From Desulfacinum infernum DSM 9756 (GTDB lineage Bacteria > Desulfobacterota > Syntrophobacteria > Syntrophobacterales > DSM-9756), in NCBI RefSeq assembly GCF_900129305.1, contig NZ_FQVB01000009.1:90689-154688 (forward strand): a DNA stretch of 64,000 bases, in the 5' to 3' direction. Under the pieces are notes generated by a model. That model did not search any database. It was not told where the DNA came from and saw nothing but the letters and a program-made list of their open reading frames with translations. Each line of letters begins with the position of its first letter. Positions within the stretch are counted from its first letter, which is position 1. Both the position numbers and the translations under genes were made by a program. This document shows, piece by piece, positions 9,695-18,836 of this stretch.

Positions 9695-9876
9695 GGGAGC
9701 TTGTCCGGGAATGATTCTACGAAACCTTCAAGGCCGGGGAATGTTTGTTCTCCTCGTAGCCGCGGGGCTTCAGCCCCGCGGAAAGGCTCATCGCAACTCC
9801 ATGAAGTAACAGGAAATATGCGATGGCCTATGCAAGGCTCGGGGGTTCTTCCGCAGCCCTAAAGGGCTGCGCTACG
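9695..9876 (+). repeat. 182-bp composite hairpin repeat (family B), copy 1
   Basis: Begins GGGAGCTTGTCCGGGAATG and ends GGGCTGCGCTACG. It holds two strong hairpins: CCGCGGGGCT/AGCCCCGCGG (9760-9781) and GCAGCCCT/AGGGCTGC (about 9853-9870). Nearly the same element, 180 and 182 bp long, recurs at 42042-42221 and inverted at 51234-51415. The terminal CGTAGC.../...GCTACG around the hairpin pair forms an inverted repeat. Confidence 0.8.
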
Positions 9877-10441
9877 AAAAAAGCGCTCACTCGCAGCGTT
9901 CTCGGACAGCCTCCTAGGAGCCTGTCCGACAATGGTACATTTGCCTCGTCCAACGCCCATTCGTCATCCCCGCGAAAGCGGGGATCCAGGATTTTCAGTG
10001 AGTTATGGACTCCCGCTTGCGCGGGAGTGACGGTTGCGGGAGTTCTCGGACAGCCTCCTAGAGGCGCTCCCGCAGCGTCTGCTCGAGCCTTCGGGCGCCT
10101 CGTTCGCGGTTCTTTTTCGCGCGAACCCACGTCACGGAGGTCCGCCATACGGAAGGATGAAACGCGCCCTTTAGAACCAGGGAGCTGTAGGAAGCCTAAA
10201 CTGAGCGATTTTTTCTTCGGGAGTCTCTTACACCGCTTGATGAGCGGGCAGGGATAAACCCTGCCCCTACCCAATGGGTGGTCCGTGCCTTTTTGTAGGG
10301 GCGGGCTTTATGCCCGCCCTTCAGGACCTGTCCATGAGAAAGAATCGTCCAATTCAGGTGAAAGGCACAAGATCCTGTTGAACAAAACACGCGGCCGCCG
10401 GGTGGGTGAAAGCGGTCGTAGGGGTTTGGGACACGATCCCT
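9877..10441. repeat. Cluster of other dispersed repeats, no gene
   Basis: A 28-bp near-perfect palindrome centred on CCTAGG lies at 9902-9929. Its left half recurs as a 20-bp direct repeat at 10042-10061. A GTCATCCCCGCGAAAGCGG hairpin with a partner CCCGCTTGCGCGGG spans about 9963-10031. A complete family A twin-hairpin element lies at about 10186-10365 (GAGCGATTTTTTC at the left, GAATCGTCCAATTCAGGTG at the right). No open frame here looks like a real protein. Confidence 0.7.
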
Positions 10442-10675
10442 TTAGCCCCCTTCCAGGGGAGGGAAAAAGACCAGGTGGTCGCCTTCCTTGAGGGGCGTGT
10501 GGGCGGGGCGGGCCCGGCCGTTCACGATGAGGATGATGGGTTTGTCCATGGGAACGCCCAGGGTTTCCAGCACGTCCCGGATGACGGCGCCTTCGGGAAC
10601 CTCCATCAACTTGTCTTGAGGCAGGTGTTCCGTGTAGGTTCGATAAGTGGCGAAACTTTCCACGCGGATCTTCAT
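10442..10675 (-). CDS. MoaD/ThiS-family sulfur carrier protein
   Basis: Small beta-grasp protein of 77 aa ending in the required Gly-Gly (FFPPLEGG). The terminal glycine of this family is adenylated and thiocarboxylated to donate sulfur, for example when the dithiolene of molybdopterin is built. The stretch PIILIVNGRARPAHTPLKEG is typical. It sits about 540 bp upstream of, and divergent from, the tungsten aldehyde oxidoreductase gene. MoaD-like genes are common neighbours of AOR genes, so I infer a role in the tungstopterin cofactor. No MoaE or adenylyltransferase gene is adjacent. Confidence 0.85.
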   Translation of the reverse strand: MKIRVESFATYRTYTEHLPQDKLMEVPEGAVIRDVLETLGVPMDKPIILIVNGRARPAHTPLKEGDHLVFFPPLEGG

Positions 10676-11212
10676 GTCGGCACCATTCGGGTGATGGGTT
10701 GGTTCATTTGGGGGCGAGCCCCTTTTCGGAGTTCTTTATAGCCGGAGGCCGCCGGGTCCGTGAACTGTAAACCGGAATCCGTGAACCGTGAGCCGTAGGA
10801 CGTAATCCGTGAACCGTAGTCCGTGTTTCGCCCTTTGGGGAAAGGGACGGGCAAAGAACGACGGGTGACGGGCCTATGGATCCTCGGATTACGGACAGCG
10901 GATCACGGGCCATCCCCCACGGCCTCCCTTTTGAAAAAAGGGGAGAATCGGCCCCGGGTTGCCCTTTGGGACGAGGGGTCCGTCCGGCGTACGCGGATTC
11001 TCCCGCAGCCCTGAAGGGCTGCGCTACGAAAAAAGCGGCCATCGCCGGCGTTTTCAGATTAGGGGCAACGCCTTGCGGGCCTCGGACCCCGGATCCCGGA
11101 CCACCGATCCCGGCGAACGGATAACGACTCACGACTCACGGTTCCCGGACAACGGTTCCCGGACAACGGCTCACGGACAACGGATCACGGATAACGGACA
11201 AGGAGGACGCTC
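10676..11212. repeat. Gene-free stretch of degenerate short repeats (family F) and one family B hairpin
   Basis: Two runs (10757-10829 and about 11098-11203) are built from short, degenerate tandem words such as CCGTGAACCGT, GGACAACGG and TCACGGA. A shorter patch lies near 10890, and a similar patch recurs near 56832-56876. A family B-type hairpin GCAGCCCTGAAGGGCTGC with flanking GCTACGAAAAAAGCG lies at about 11003-11035. The second run abuts the ribosome-binding site (AAGGAGG) of the AOR gene, so AOR promoter elements, if local, lie within repeat DNA. Confidence 0.7.
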
Positions 11213-13042
11213 ATGGGATGGATGGGAAAAATCCTTCGGGTCAACCTGACGGAAGGCGCCACGGCGGTGGAGGAACTGGATCGGCAGAAGGCCGTGGATT
11301 ACGTGGGAGGCCGCGGTCTGGGCACCCGGTTCCTGCTGGATGAGGTGGATCCCACCTGCGATCCGCTTTCTCCCGAAAACAAGCTCATCTTCCTCACCGG
11401 GCCCCTGACGGGCACGGGAACCCCCACCGGCGCCCGCTACATGGTCATGACCAAGTCGCCGCTCACCGGCGCTCTCACCTGCTCCAACGCCGGCGGCCAA
11501 TTCCCCACCATGCTCAAGAAGGCCGGCTTCGACGGCATCATCTTCGAGGGGCGTGCTGAAAAACCGGTCTATCTCTGGGTGGAAGAAGGCCGCGCCGAAC
11601 TGCGCAGCGCCGAACACCTGTGGGGCCGCGACACCCACGAAACGGACCGGATGCTCCGGGAAGAAACCCGAAAGGAGGCCCGCACGGCCGTCATCGGACC
11701 GGCGGGAGAACGGGGAGTTCTCTTTGCCTCCATCATGAACGACAAGGACCGGGCCGCCGGCCGATCGGGCGTGGGAGCCGTCATGGGTTCCAAGAACCTC
11801 AAGGGCGTGGCCGTCTTCGGCACCCAAAAGGTTCCCATCCACGATCCGGAAGGGTTCAAGAAGGTGGTCAAGGAGATCATGGCGGGTTTCAAGGAGCAGA
11901 CCAAGGACGGACCGCCGCCCCTTCGCATCTACGGGACGCCCATCACGTCCACGGGCACCCAGAACGTGGGGGCTTACCCCACCCGGAACTTTCAGCAGGG
12001 AACCTTTGAACACTGGCAGGACATCGGCGGCGAGGCGCTCACGGAAAAGTACCTGGTGCGGGCCAAGGCCTGCTTCAGCTGTCCCATCGCCTGCGGGCGG
12101 GTGACCCGGGTGGCGGAAGGTCCCTTCCAGGGCGAAGGGGAAGGCCCCGAATACGAAACGGTGTACGCCCTCGGGAGCAACTGCGGCGTGCGGGACCTGG
12201 CCGCCGTGATCAAGGCCAACTACATCTGCAACGAAATGGGAATGGACACCATCACCATGGGGGCCACCATCGCCTGCGCCATGGAGATGTTCGAAAAGGG
12301 CATTCTGGACGAAAAGACCGTCGGGCGGCCGCTTCCCTTCGGCGATGCGGAGGCCATGGTGGACATGGTCCGGAAGACCGCCGCCCGGGAGGGCTTCGGA
12401 AACGACCTGGCCCTGGGCAGCCTGCGGCTCGCCGCCAAATACGGATGTCCGGAACTGGCCATGGTGTCCAAGGGGCAGGAGTTCGCCGGCTACGAACCCC
12501 GGGCGGAAAAGGGCATGGGGCTCGCCTACGCCACTTCGCCCATCGGAGCCAGCCACATGCGGGGCGATCCCGCCTACATCGAAATCATCGGCGTGCCCAT
12601 GCTGGTGGATCCCTTGAGCTGGGAGGACAAGCCCCAGATCGTGAAAGACTGGCAGGATGTGTTCGCCCTCATCGACTCGGCGGGCCTGTGCGTCTTCTTT
12701 ACCGTGCGCAACCTGGTCTCCAAGACCAAGGATATCCGGCCGGTGCGCATCCTGGAACTCCTCAACACCGCCACCGGGGCCGGCTACACCATGGAATCCC
12801 TCATGACGGCCGCCGAGCGGATCATCAACGCGGAAAGGATCTTCCTCAACAAGGCGGGCCTGGACGCCAAGGACGACACGCTGCCTCCGCGCATGACCCG
12901 CGAACCCATGCCCACGGGGCCCGCCAAGGGCCACGTGTGCGAGCTGGACAAGATGCTCCCCATCTACTACCGACTGAGAGAATGGGACGAAAACGGCCGG
13001 CCCACCCCCGCCCTGCTCCGGCGGCTCGGGCTGGCCGACTGA
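11213..13042 (+). CDS. Tungsten-containing aldehyde:ferredoxin oxidoreductase
   Basis: Oxidises aldehydes to carboxylic acids (or the reverse) with ferredoxin as electron partner, in the cytoplasm. At 609 aa it matches the AOR family length. The [4Fe-4S] ligands are visible as C287-x2-C290-x3-C294 and C493 (GLCVF). The N-terminal region MGWMGKILRVNLTEG and the segment VGGRGLGTRFLL are typical AOR openings. A MoaD-like sulfur carrier is encoded divergently upstream and a small flavoprotein 33 bp downstream. Unlike the other putative tungsten genes here, I see no TATGTC palindrome upstream. Confidence 0.95.
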   Translation: MGWMGKILRVNLTEGATAVEELDRQKAVDYVGGRGLGTRFLLDEVDPTCDPLSPENKLIFLTGPLTGTGTPTGARYMVMTKSPLTGALTCSNAGGQFPTMLKKAGFDGIIFEGRAEKPVYLWVEEGRAELRSAEHLWGRDTHETDRMLREETRKEARTAVIGPAGERGVLFASIMNDKDRAAGRSGVGAVMGSKNLKGVAVFGTQKVPIHDPEGFKKVVKEIMAGFKEQTKDGPPPLRIYGTPITSTGTQNVGAYPTRNFQQGTFEHWQDIGGEALTEKYLVRAKACFSCPIACGRVTRVAEGPFQGEGEGPEYETVYALGSNCGVRDLAAVIKANYICNEMGMDTITMGATIACAMEMFEKGILDEKTVGRPLPFGDAEAMVDMVRKTAAREGFGNDLALGSLRLAAKYGCPELAMVSKGQEFAGYEPRAEKGMGLAYATSPIGASHMRGDPAYIEIIGVPMLVDPLSWEDKPQIVKDWQDVFALIDSAGLCVFFTVRNLVSKTKDIRPVRILELLNTATGAGYTMESLMTAAERIINAERIFLNKAGLDAKDDTLPPRMTREPMPTGPAKGHVCELDKMLPIYYRLREWDENGRPTPALLRRLGLAD

Positions 13043-13075
13043 TGGCCCTGGGATGGGGCAAGAAGGGGGGACGTC

Positions 13076-13537
13076 GTGCACGGACTGCGGCGAAAGGATC
13101 GGGAGATGGAAACGGCGAAAGCGGAACGGTTGCTTGCGGAAGGGGTGTACGGCGTGCTTTCCACGGCGGACGGGAGCGGTCAGCCCTATGGGATTCCCTT
13201 GAATTATGTGTTCCGGGACGGGGCCGTCTACTTTCACTGCGCCCGGTTCGGCCACAAGCTGGACAACCTGGCGGCGAATCCCCGGGTGTCCTTCTGTGTG
13301 GTGGGTAAAGCCCGGGTGCTGCCGGAGCAGTTCAGCACGGAATACGAAAGCGTGGTGGCCTTCGGGGAAGCGCGGGAGGTGGAGGGCGAGGAGAAGGAGC
13401 GCGCCCTGGTGTGGCTCCTGGAAAAGTATTCGCCCGATTATCTGGAAGAAGGCCGGGCCTACATCGCCCGGGAGGGCGCCGCCGCCAAGGTGATCCGAAT
13501 CGACGTGAGCCGCCTCACGGGAAAGGCCGCAAGTTAG
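13076..13537 (+). CDS. Pyridoxamine-5'-phosphate-oxidase-like flavoprotein (Nim family)
   Basis: Small split-barrel FMN-binding protein, 153 aa. The near-N-terminal LRRKDREM and the segment YGVLSTADGSGQPYGIPLNY are characteristic of the NimA/nitroimidazole-resistance-like subfamily, followed by HKLDNLAANPRVSFCVVG. The conserved RRKDRE motif supports the GTG start at 13076 rather than a later ATG. Members bind FMN and act in redox or detoxification; the true substrate here is unknown. It follows the AOR gene by 33 bp and is probably co-transcribed. Confidence 0.87.
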   Translation: MHGLRRKDREMETAKAERLLAEGVYGVLSTADGSGQPYGIPLNYVFRDGAVYFHCARFGHKLDNLAANPRVSFCVVGKARVLPEQFSTEYESVVAFGEAREVEGEEKERALVWLLEKYSPDYLEEGRAYIAREGAAAKVIRIDVSRLTGKAAS

Positions 13538-13548
13538 GCACGGAAAGG

Positions 13549-13747
13549 CACCGCAGAGACGCAGAGGGCACGGAGAGGACGCACAAGTGCCGGGGCGCTG
13601 AGACGCCGCCCCGGCACGCGCTTCGCCCCTTCGGGGAAGGCTGATTGGTCCGACGGCGTCCCAAAGGGCGGAGCTTGAGCCGCGCCGCCCTTCTCAGCGG
13701 TGCGGCTCAAAAGGGGCTCCTCTGCGGTCTCTGCGCCTCTGCGGTGA
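13549..13747. repeat. CACCGCAGAG inverted-repeat element (family D), copy 1
   Basis: About 200 bp bounded by CACCGCAGAGACGCAGAGG on the left and the inverted form ending CTCTGCGGTGA on the right. A strong hairpin with 10-bp arms TGCCGGGGCG/CGCCCCGGCA lies at 13588-13616. Related copies are at 49049-49178 and 60666-60869. It lies between two converging genes. Confidence 0.8.
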
Positions 13748-13769
13748 GTTTTTCCCACCGCTGCGACCG

Positions 13770-15773
13770 CTACAGGTTCCGGCCCGCCTCGAATCCCTGA
13801 TGGACGGCGTCGAAGGCCTTGCCCACCCGGCCGGCGTCCCCCACCACGTGCACCGAAAGGCCCTTTGCCCGGAGTCGCTCCTCCAGGGGGTTGAACGGGC
13901 GGGATCCGGCGGCCATCACCACCGTATCGCACGGCACGTCCCGCGTTTCCCCTTCCGGGGTTTCGATCCGGACTCCCTCCGGCGTGATCTCCAGCGCCTT
14001 GGTGGACTTGTAAACCTTCACGCCGTGCAGAGCCATGTTTTGCAGCATGGCCCACCGGGTGCTTCGGCCGATGTCTTTTCCCACCGAATCGAGCATCTCC
14101 ACCACGGCGATTTCCTTGGTGCCGCGAACGGCCAGCCGGAAGAGTTCCTGGGGATCTTCGGCTTGGGCCAGGGCCAGGAACTTCAGGGCCTCGCCGGAAA
14201 GGGTTCCCCGCTGGGCCAGGTAGAGGGCCGTCTCTACGCCCACGGCGCCGCCGCCGATGACCATCACCCGGCGTCCGGCAAAGACCTTGCCCGCCAGCAC
14301 GTCCCAGGCCTGGACCACGTGCGGCAGATCGCTTCCAGGGATGGGCGGGGTCAGGGGCTCCGCGCCGGTGGCGAGAACCACCTCGTCGGGCTTTTCCTCA
14401 TCGATCACGGCTTCCGTCACTTCCGTGTTGAGCACCACCCGGACGCCCCGCACGGCCAGTTGGGCCGCCAGGTCCTTGGCCAGCTCCGAAAATTCGGATC
14501 GGCCCGGAGGGGCCGCCGCCAGCCACAACTGCCCGCCCAGGCGGTCGGAACGTTCGTAGAGCACCACGTCGTGGCCGCGGTCGTGGGCCGCCAGCGCGGC
14601 GCTCATGCCGCCCGGGCCTCCGCCCGCCACCAGCACCTTCTTTTTCGCCGGGGCCTTCTCCACCCGCCGGTCCCTTTCATGGCCCGCCAGGGGGTTGCAC
14701 AGGCATTCCACGGACTTCATCTTGAACAGGTTGTCGAAGCACCCCTGAGCGCAGGCGATGCAATGGACGATCTCGTGTTCCCGGCCCGTTCTCGCCTTTT
14801 CTGGAAGACGGGGGTCGGCGATGAGGCTCCGGCCCATGGCCACCAGGTCGCACATGTCGTCGGCGATGAGCTCCCGGGCCACCCGGGGATCATTGATCCG
14901 GTGACCGGCGATCACGGGAACGGTGACGCGCTCCTTGATGAGCCGGGCCAGGTAGGCGAAGGCGCCCCGGGGGACGTCCGCCACGATCTGCGGCACCCGG
15001 GCTTCATGCCAGCCCACGTTGATGTTGAGCGCATCGGCGCCGTGGCCCACCAGAGCTTCGGCGAAGGCCGCCAGATCCTTTCGGCCCACCCCTCCCGGCA
15101 TGAAGTCGTTTCCGTTGGTGCGCACCAGAATGGGAAAGTCCGGCCCCACGGCGTTTCGGACCGCGCAGATCACTTCCAGGCCGAAGCGCATCCGGCCGTT
15201 CAGGTCCCCGCCGTATTCATCGGTCCTTTGGTTGGTGAGCGGCGAGAGAAACTCGCTGATGAGGTAGCCGGTGCCGCACAGGATCTCCACGGCGTCGAAG
15301 CCGGCTTCCTTCACCCGGCGGGCGGCCTGGGCGAAGCGATCCACGACGGCCTGGATTTCCTCCACCGTGAGTTCCCGCGGGGTCTCGCCCGTGAGGCGCG
15401 AAGGCACCGGGGACGGAGCCACCGGCTGCTTTCCGCCCATGAAGACGCTGGGGTTGTAGCGCCCGGCGTGGTTGAGCTGCACGGCGGCGAGCGATCCGTT
15501 TTCCCGGATGGCCCTGGCCAGTCGCGAAAGGCCGTCCACGAAGGCGTCGTGGTGGGCGCCGATGTTTCCCGGGCTTCCCGACTGCTCGTCCACGGTGGCG
15601 TAGCCCACGCAGATGAGGCCCGGGCCGCCCCGGGCCCGTTCGGCGTAGAAGTCCACCAGGCGGTCGGTCACCTGGAAGTTTTTGGCCATGTTGAGGTGCA
15701 TGGCCGGCATGACGATGCGGTTGGGAATCTCCAGCGTGTTGATGCGAATGGGTTGAAACAAGGGATCTTTCAT
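13770..15773 (-). CDS. Old-Yellow-Enzyme / 2,4-dienoyl-CoA reductase-type flavoprotein
   Basis: NAD(P)H:flavin oxidoreductase of 667 aa with the three-cofactor architecture of 2,4-dienoyl-CoA reductase FadH and trimethylamine dehydrogenase. An FMN TIM barrel occupies about residues 1-340 (starts FQPIRINTLEIPNRIVMPAM). [4Fe-4S] ligands follow in CIACAQGC...C. The C-terminal FAD/NAD half has VLVAGGGPGGMSAALAA and the second dinucleotide motif VMVIGGGAVGVETALYLA. Start ATG 15773 is preceded by GGAGGGG; the upstream extension is not family-like. The substrate (unsaturated acyl-CoA, enoate or other) is not determined. Confidence 0.92.
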   Translation of the reverse strand: MKDPLFQPIRINTLEIPNRIVMPAMHLNMAKNFQVTDRLVDFYAERARGGPGLICVGYATVDEQSGSPGNIGAHHDAFVDGLSRLARAIRENGSLAAVQLNHAGRYNPSVFMGGKQPVAPSPVPSRLTGETPRELTVEEIQAVVDRFAQAARRVKEAGFDAVEILCGTGYLISEFLSPLTNQRTDEYGGDLNGRMRFGLEVICAVRNAVGPDFPILVRTNGNDFMPGGVGRKDLAAFAEALVGHGADALNINVGWHEARVPQIVADVPRGAFAYLARLIKERVTVPVIAGHRINDPRVARELIADDMCDLVAMGRSLIADPRLPEKARTGREHEIVHCIACAQGCFDNLFKMKSVECLCNPLAGHERDRRVEKAPAKKKVLVAGGGPGGMSAALAAHDRGHDVVLYERSDRLGGQLWLAAAPPGRSEFSELAKDLAAQLAVRGVRVVLNTEVTEAVIDEEKPDEVVLATGAEPLTPPIPGSDLPHVVQAWDVLAGKVFAGRRVMVIGGGAVGVETALYLAQRGTLSGEALKFLALAQAEDPQELFRLAVRGTKEIAVVEMLDSVGKDIGRSTRWAMLQNMALHGVKVYKSTKALEITPEGVRIETPEGETRDVPCDTVVMAAGSRPFNPLEERLRAKGLSVHVVGDAGRVGKAFDAVHQGFEAGRNL

Positions 15774-15942
15774 CGGCTTCCCCTCCTTGGAATGAGCCTC
15801 AATGCGGCTGTGACATGCGCCGGCCACCCGCCCCTCCCGGGCCCGGCGCCCAGCACCGTAGATCATCGTCCGCCGATTGACAAGACCGGCGCCACCCCTT
15901 TTCCTTCGACGCCCGTACCGGTGCCCCTGTGGATCCGGAGGC

Positions 15943-15985
15943 TTGACGGCCGGAGGATTTCGGATATTATGTCATGCCTGACATA
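15943..15985 (+). promoter_or_regulatory. Promoter with perfect TATGTC-N6-GACATA operator (site a) upstream of the cytoplasmic FDH gene
   Basis: A -35 TTGACG (15943-15948), 16-bp spacer and -10 TATTAT (15965-15970) precede the FDH gene by about 70 bp. The palindrome TATGTCA-TGCC-TGACATA occupies 15968-15985, overlapping the -10 and the likely start point, a repressor-like position. The same palindrome appears upstream of five other molybdenum/tungsten-related units in the window. Confidence 0.7.
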
Positions 15986-16043
15986 TATGGTGCGGTGGCC
16001 CGCGGGCCGCACCGGGGCTCAACGCTCTTAAAGGGAGATACCC

Positions 16044-18836
16044 ATGAACGGAACCTTTCGACTCAACGGCAGGCAGGTGGCTTTCGAACCGGGCCAGACG
16101 ATTCTCGATGCCGCCATATCCCTCCAGGTCCAGATCCCCACCCTGTGCCATCTGGCGGGCACCACCCCCACCGGGACGTGCGGGGTGTGTGTGGTGGAGG
16201 TGAAAGGCCTCCAGGAGACGCAGCCGGCTTGTGCCACCCCGATCCGCGAGGGCATGGAGGTGTGGACCGACACCCCCAAGGTCCGTCTGGACCGGCAGGC
16301 GGCCATCCGAAGGCTTCTCCTTTCCGGGCATCACAACTGCTTCGTCAACGATCTTGATGTGGACCGATGGACCGATTTTCAGCTGGAGACGCTCCGTAGA
16401 CCCTGGCACGGTACCCTGTGCCCGTCCTACGGCGACTGCCGGCTGCAGGACCTGGCGGTGGCTTACGGCGTCAGGACACAGGGGCATGTCCCCCGGCCGC
16501 CCGCACACATCCCCCTGGACGACCAACATCCCATGTTCGTGAGGGACTTTTCCCGGTGCATCGGCTGCGGCCGGTGTGTCAAGGCCTGCAACGAGGTGCA
16601 GGTCCAGGGAGCCCTTGCTGCGGCAGTCCCGGAAACGGGCGGCGGGAAGGGAAAGACCTGGTTTCCCGCGGCGGACTATGACAAGTGCGTCCATTGTGGA
16701 GAGTGTGTCCAGGCGTGCCCGGTCGGGGCTCTTTTCGAGAAGAAATCTTACGGGAAGGCCTGGCCGTATGAGACGGAAAGAATCCGCACCACATGTCCCT
16801 ACTGCGGAGTGGGCTGCCAGCAGTGGCTCCACGTGAAGGAGGGTAGGATCGTCAGGGTGACGGGTGTGGACGGGGCCCAGCCCAACCAGGGGCGCCTGTG
16901 CGTCAAGGGACGTTTCGGCTATGAGTTCATCTACTCCGAAGAGCGCCTGAAGACCCCGCTGATCAGAAATGGGACGGGGTTCCGGGAGGCATCCTGGGAC
17001 GAAGCGCTGGACCTGGTGGCGGGGCGCTTCCAGGAGATCCTCCGGGCCCACGGGCCCGACGCCGTGGCAGGGGTGAGCTGCGCCCGCAGTATCAATGAGG
17101 ATTCTTACCAGATGCAGAAATTCTTCCGGGCGGTGATCGGAACCAACAACATCGATCACTGCGCCCGGACCTGACACGCTCCCACCGTCGCCGGTCTGGC
17201 GGCAGCTTTCGGTTCGGGAGCGATGACCAATTCTTTCGCCCATTTCTCGCAGGCGAAACTTTTCCTTGTGATCGGGTCCAACATGACCGAGGCCCATCCT
17301 GTGGCGGCTACCTTCGTCAAACAGGCCGTGAAAAAGGGGGCTCGGCTGATCGTCGTGGACCCGAGGAAAACGGGCATTGCGGAACACGCCACCATCCACC
17401 TTCCCCTTCGGGTGGGAACGGACGTGGCGCTGCTCAATGCCCTCATGCATGTTCTCATCCAGGAGGGCCTCTACGATCGCGAGTATGTGGAACGGCGCAC
17501 GGAGGGGTTCGAAGACCTGGAGCGGAAGGTGCGGGAGTATCCGCCGGAGCGGGCGGCGGGGATCTGCGGCATCGACGCGCAAACCATCCGGGAAGTGGCC
17601 AGATTGCTGGCCTCGGTCAAACCGGCCATGCTCATCTACACCCTGGGGATCACGGAGCATACGTGCGGCGTCAACAACGTGCTCAGCTGCGCGAACCTGC
17701 AGATGCTGCTCGGCAATGTGGGCTTCCAGTGCGGAGGGGTGAATCCTTTGCGCGGTCAGAATAACGTGCAGGGGGCCTGCGACATGGGGGCCCTGCCCAA
17801 CGTCTATCCCGGTTACCAGCGGGTGGATGTGCCCGAGATTCGAAAGAAGTTCGAATCCTTCTGGGGGACCTCCCTGCCCTCCCGTCCGGGGTTGACCATT
17901 CCCGAGATGCTGGACGGGCTGGTGGATGGCACGGTGAGGGGCTTCTACGTTTTCGGGGAAAACCTTGCCAACACGGAACCCCACATCCGCCATGTGGAGC
18001 GGTGCCTTCAGGCGGCGGAATTTCTCGTCTGCCAGGATATCTTCCCCACCGAAACCACCCGGTTTGCCCACGTGGTGTTTCCTGCGGCAGCCTGGAGTGA
18101 GACCGACGGGACCTTCACCAACAGTGAGCGCCGTGTCAGCAGGGTCCGTGCGGCGAGCCGACCGCCGGGTTCGGCCATGCCCAACTGGTGGATCTTCAAA
18201 GAGCTGGCCCGCCGGTTCGGGCACCGCTGGGATTCGGACAGCGCCCGCGACATCTGGGACCGGGAAATCCGCCTCCTGGCTCCCCAGCTGGCAGGAATCA
18301 CCTATGCAAGGCTGGAGCACGACGGGCTCCAGTGGCCGGTACCCCGGGAGGACCATCCCGGAACCCCGTACCTTCACAAGGACGGGCTCTTTGTTCGTGG
18401 GTTGGGCCGGTTCCACGCCGTGGATTGGACCCCGCCCGCGGAATCCCCCGATGAGGAGTATCCGTTTGTGCTCAGCACCGGCCGACGCCTGTACCACTAT
18501 CACACCCGCACGCAAACGGGCCGTTGCGGGGGACTGGATGAACTGCTGCCCGAGGAGACGGCCGACATCTCCCCTGCGGACGCCCAGAGCCTGGGGATCC
18601 AGGACGGGGATCGGGTGAGGGTCCGGTCCCGCCGGGGCGAGGTGGTGGTTCGCGCCAGGGTGACTTCCCAGGTGCCCCGCGGGCTGGTGTGGATGGCTTT
18701 TCATTTTCGAAACGGCAATGCCAATTGGCTGACGAACCCCGTCTTCGACCCGGTGACCAAGACGGCTGAGTATAAGGCTTGTGCGGTGCGTATCGACAAG
18801 GTGTCGGAAGACGGTGGAGGGGTGGAGGCGGCGTGA
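16044..18836 (+). CDS. Selenocysteine formate dehydrogenase, cytoplasmic, NuoG-like N-terminus (UGA at 17172 read as Sec)
   Basis: Catalytic subunit, 930 aa when the in-frame TGA at 17172-17174 is read as selenocysteine (residue 377). The context DHCART-Sec-HAPTVAGLAAAFG matches formate dehydrogenases, where Sec ligates Mo or W. Domains in order: a [2Fe-2S] ferredoxin domain (residues 1-80), a NuoG-type His-Cys cluster region (HHNC...CPSYGDC), two [4Fe-4S] motifs (CIGCGRCVKAC, CVHCGECVQAC), the CPYCGVGC cluster and the bis-MGD body. There is no signal peptide, so it is cytoplasmic. This type normally works with NuoE/NuoF-like subunits; none is adjacent. It overlaps fdhD. Confidence 0.95.
17172..17204 (+). 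promoter_or_regulatory. Selenocysteine UGA codon and SECIS hairpin of the cytoplasmic FDH
   Basis: UGA at 17172-17174 is followed 12 nt later by a 6-bp stem (17187-17192 with 17198-17203, including one U-G pair) capped by the loop GGUCU (17193-17197). Bacterial SECIS elements sit just after the UGA, and the E. coli fdhF element has the same GGUCU loop, which SelB contacts. Confidence 0.85.

Noticed and set aside
9823..10257. Open frames of up to 144-148 codons on both strands in the 9.8-10.3 kb gap
   Set aside because: They are composed of dispersed repeats and palindromes; the translations are low-complexity Arg/Ser/Pro-rich and have no ribosome-binding site or family resemblance.
10757..11203. 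CRISPR array
   Set aside because: The words are short, degenerate and contiguous, with no regular spacers and no cas genes in the window.
16044..18836. Nonsense mutation or pseudogene in the first formate dehydrogenase (frame closed at 17174, reopened at 17223)
   Set aside because: The TGA falls exactly at the selenocysteine position, with the expected flanking residues and a SECIS hairpin; the downstream frame is the same and intact.
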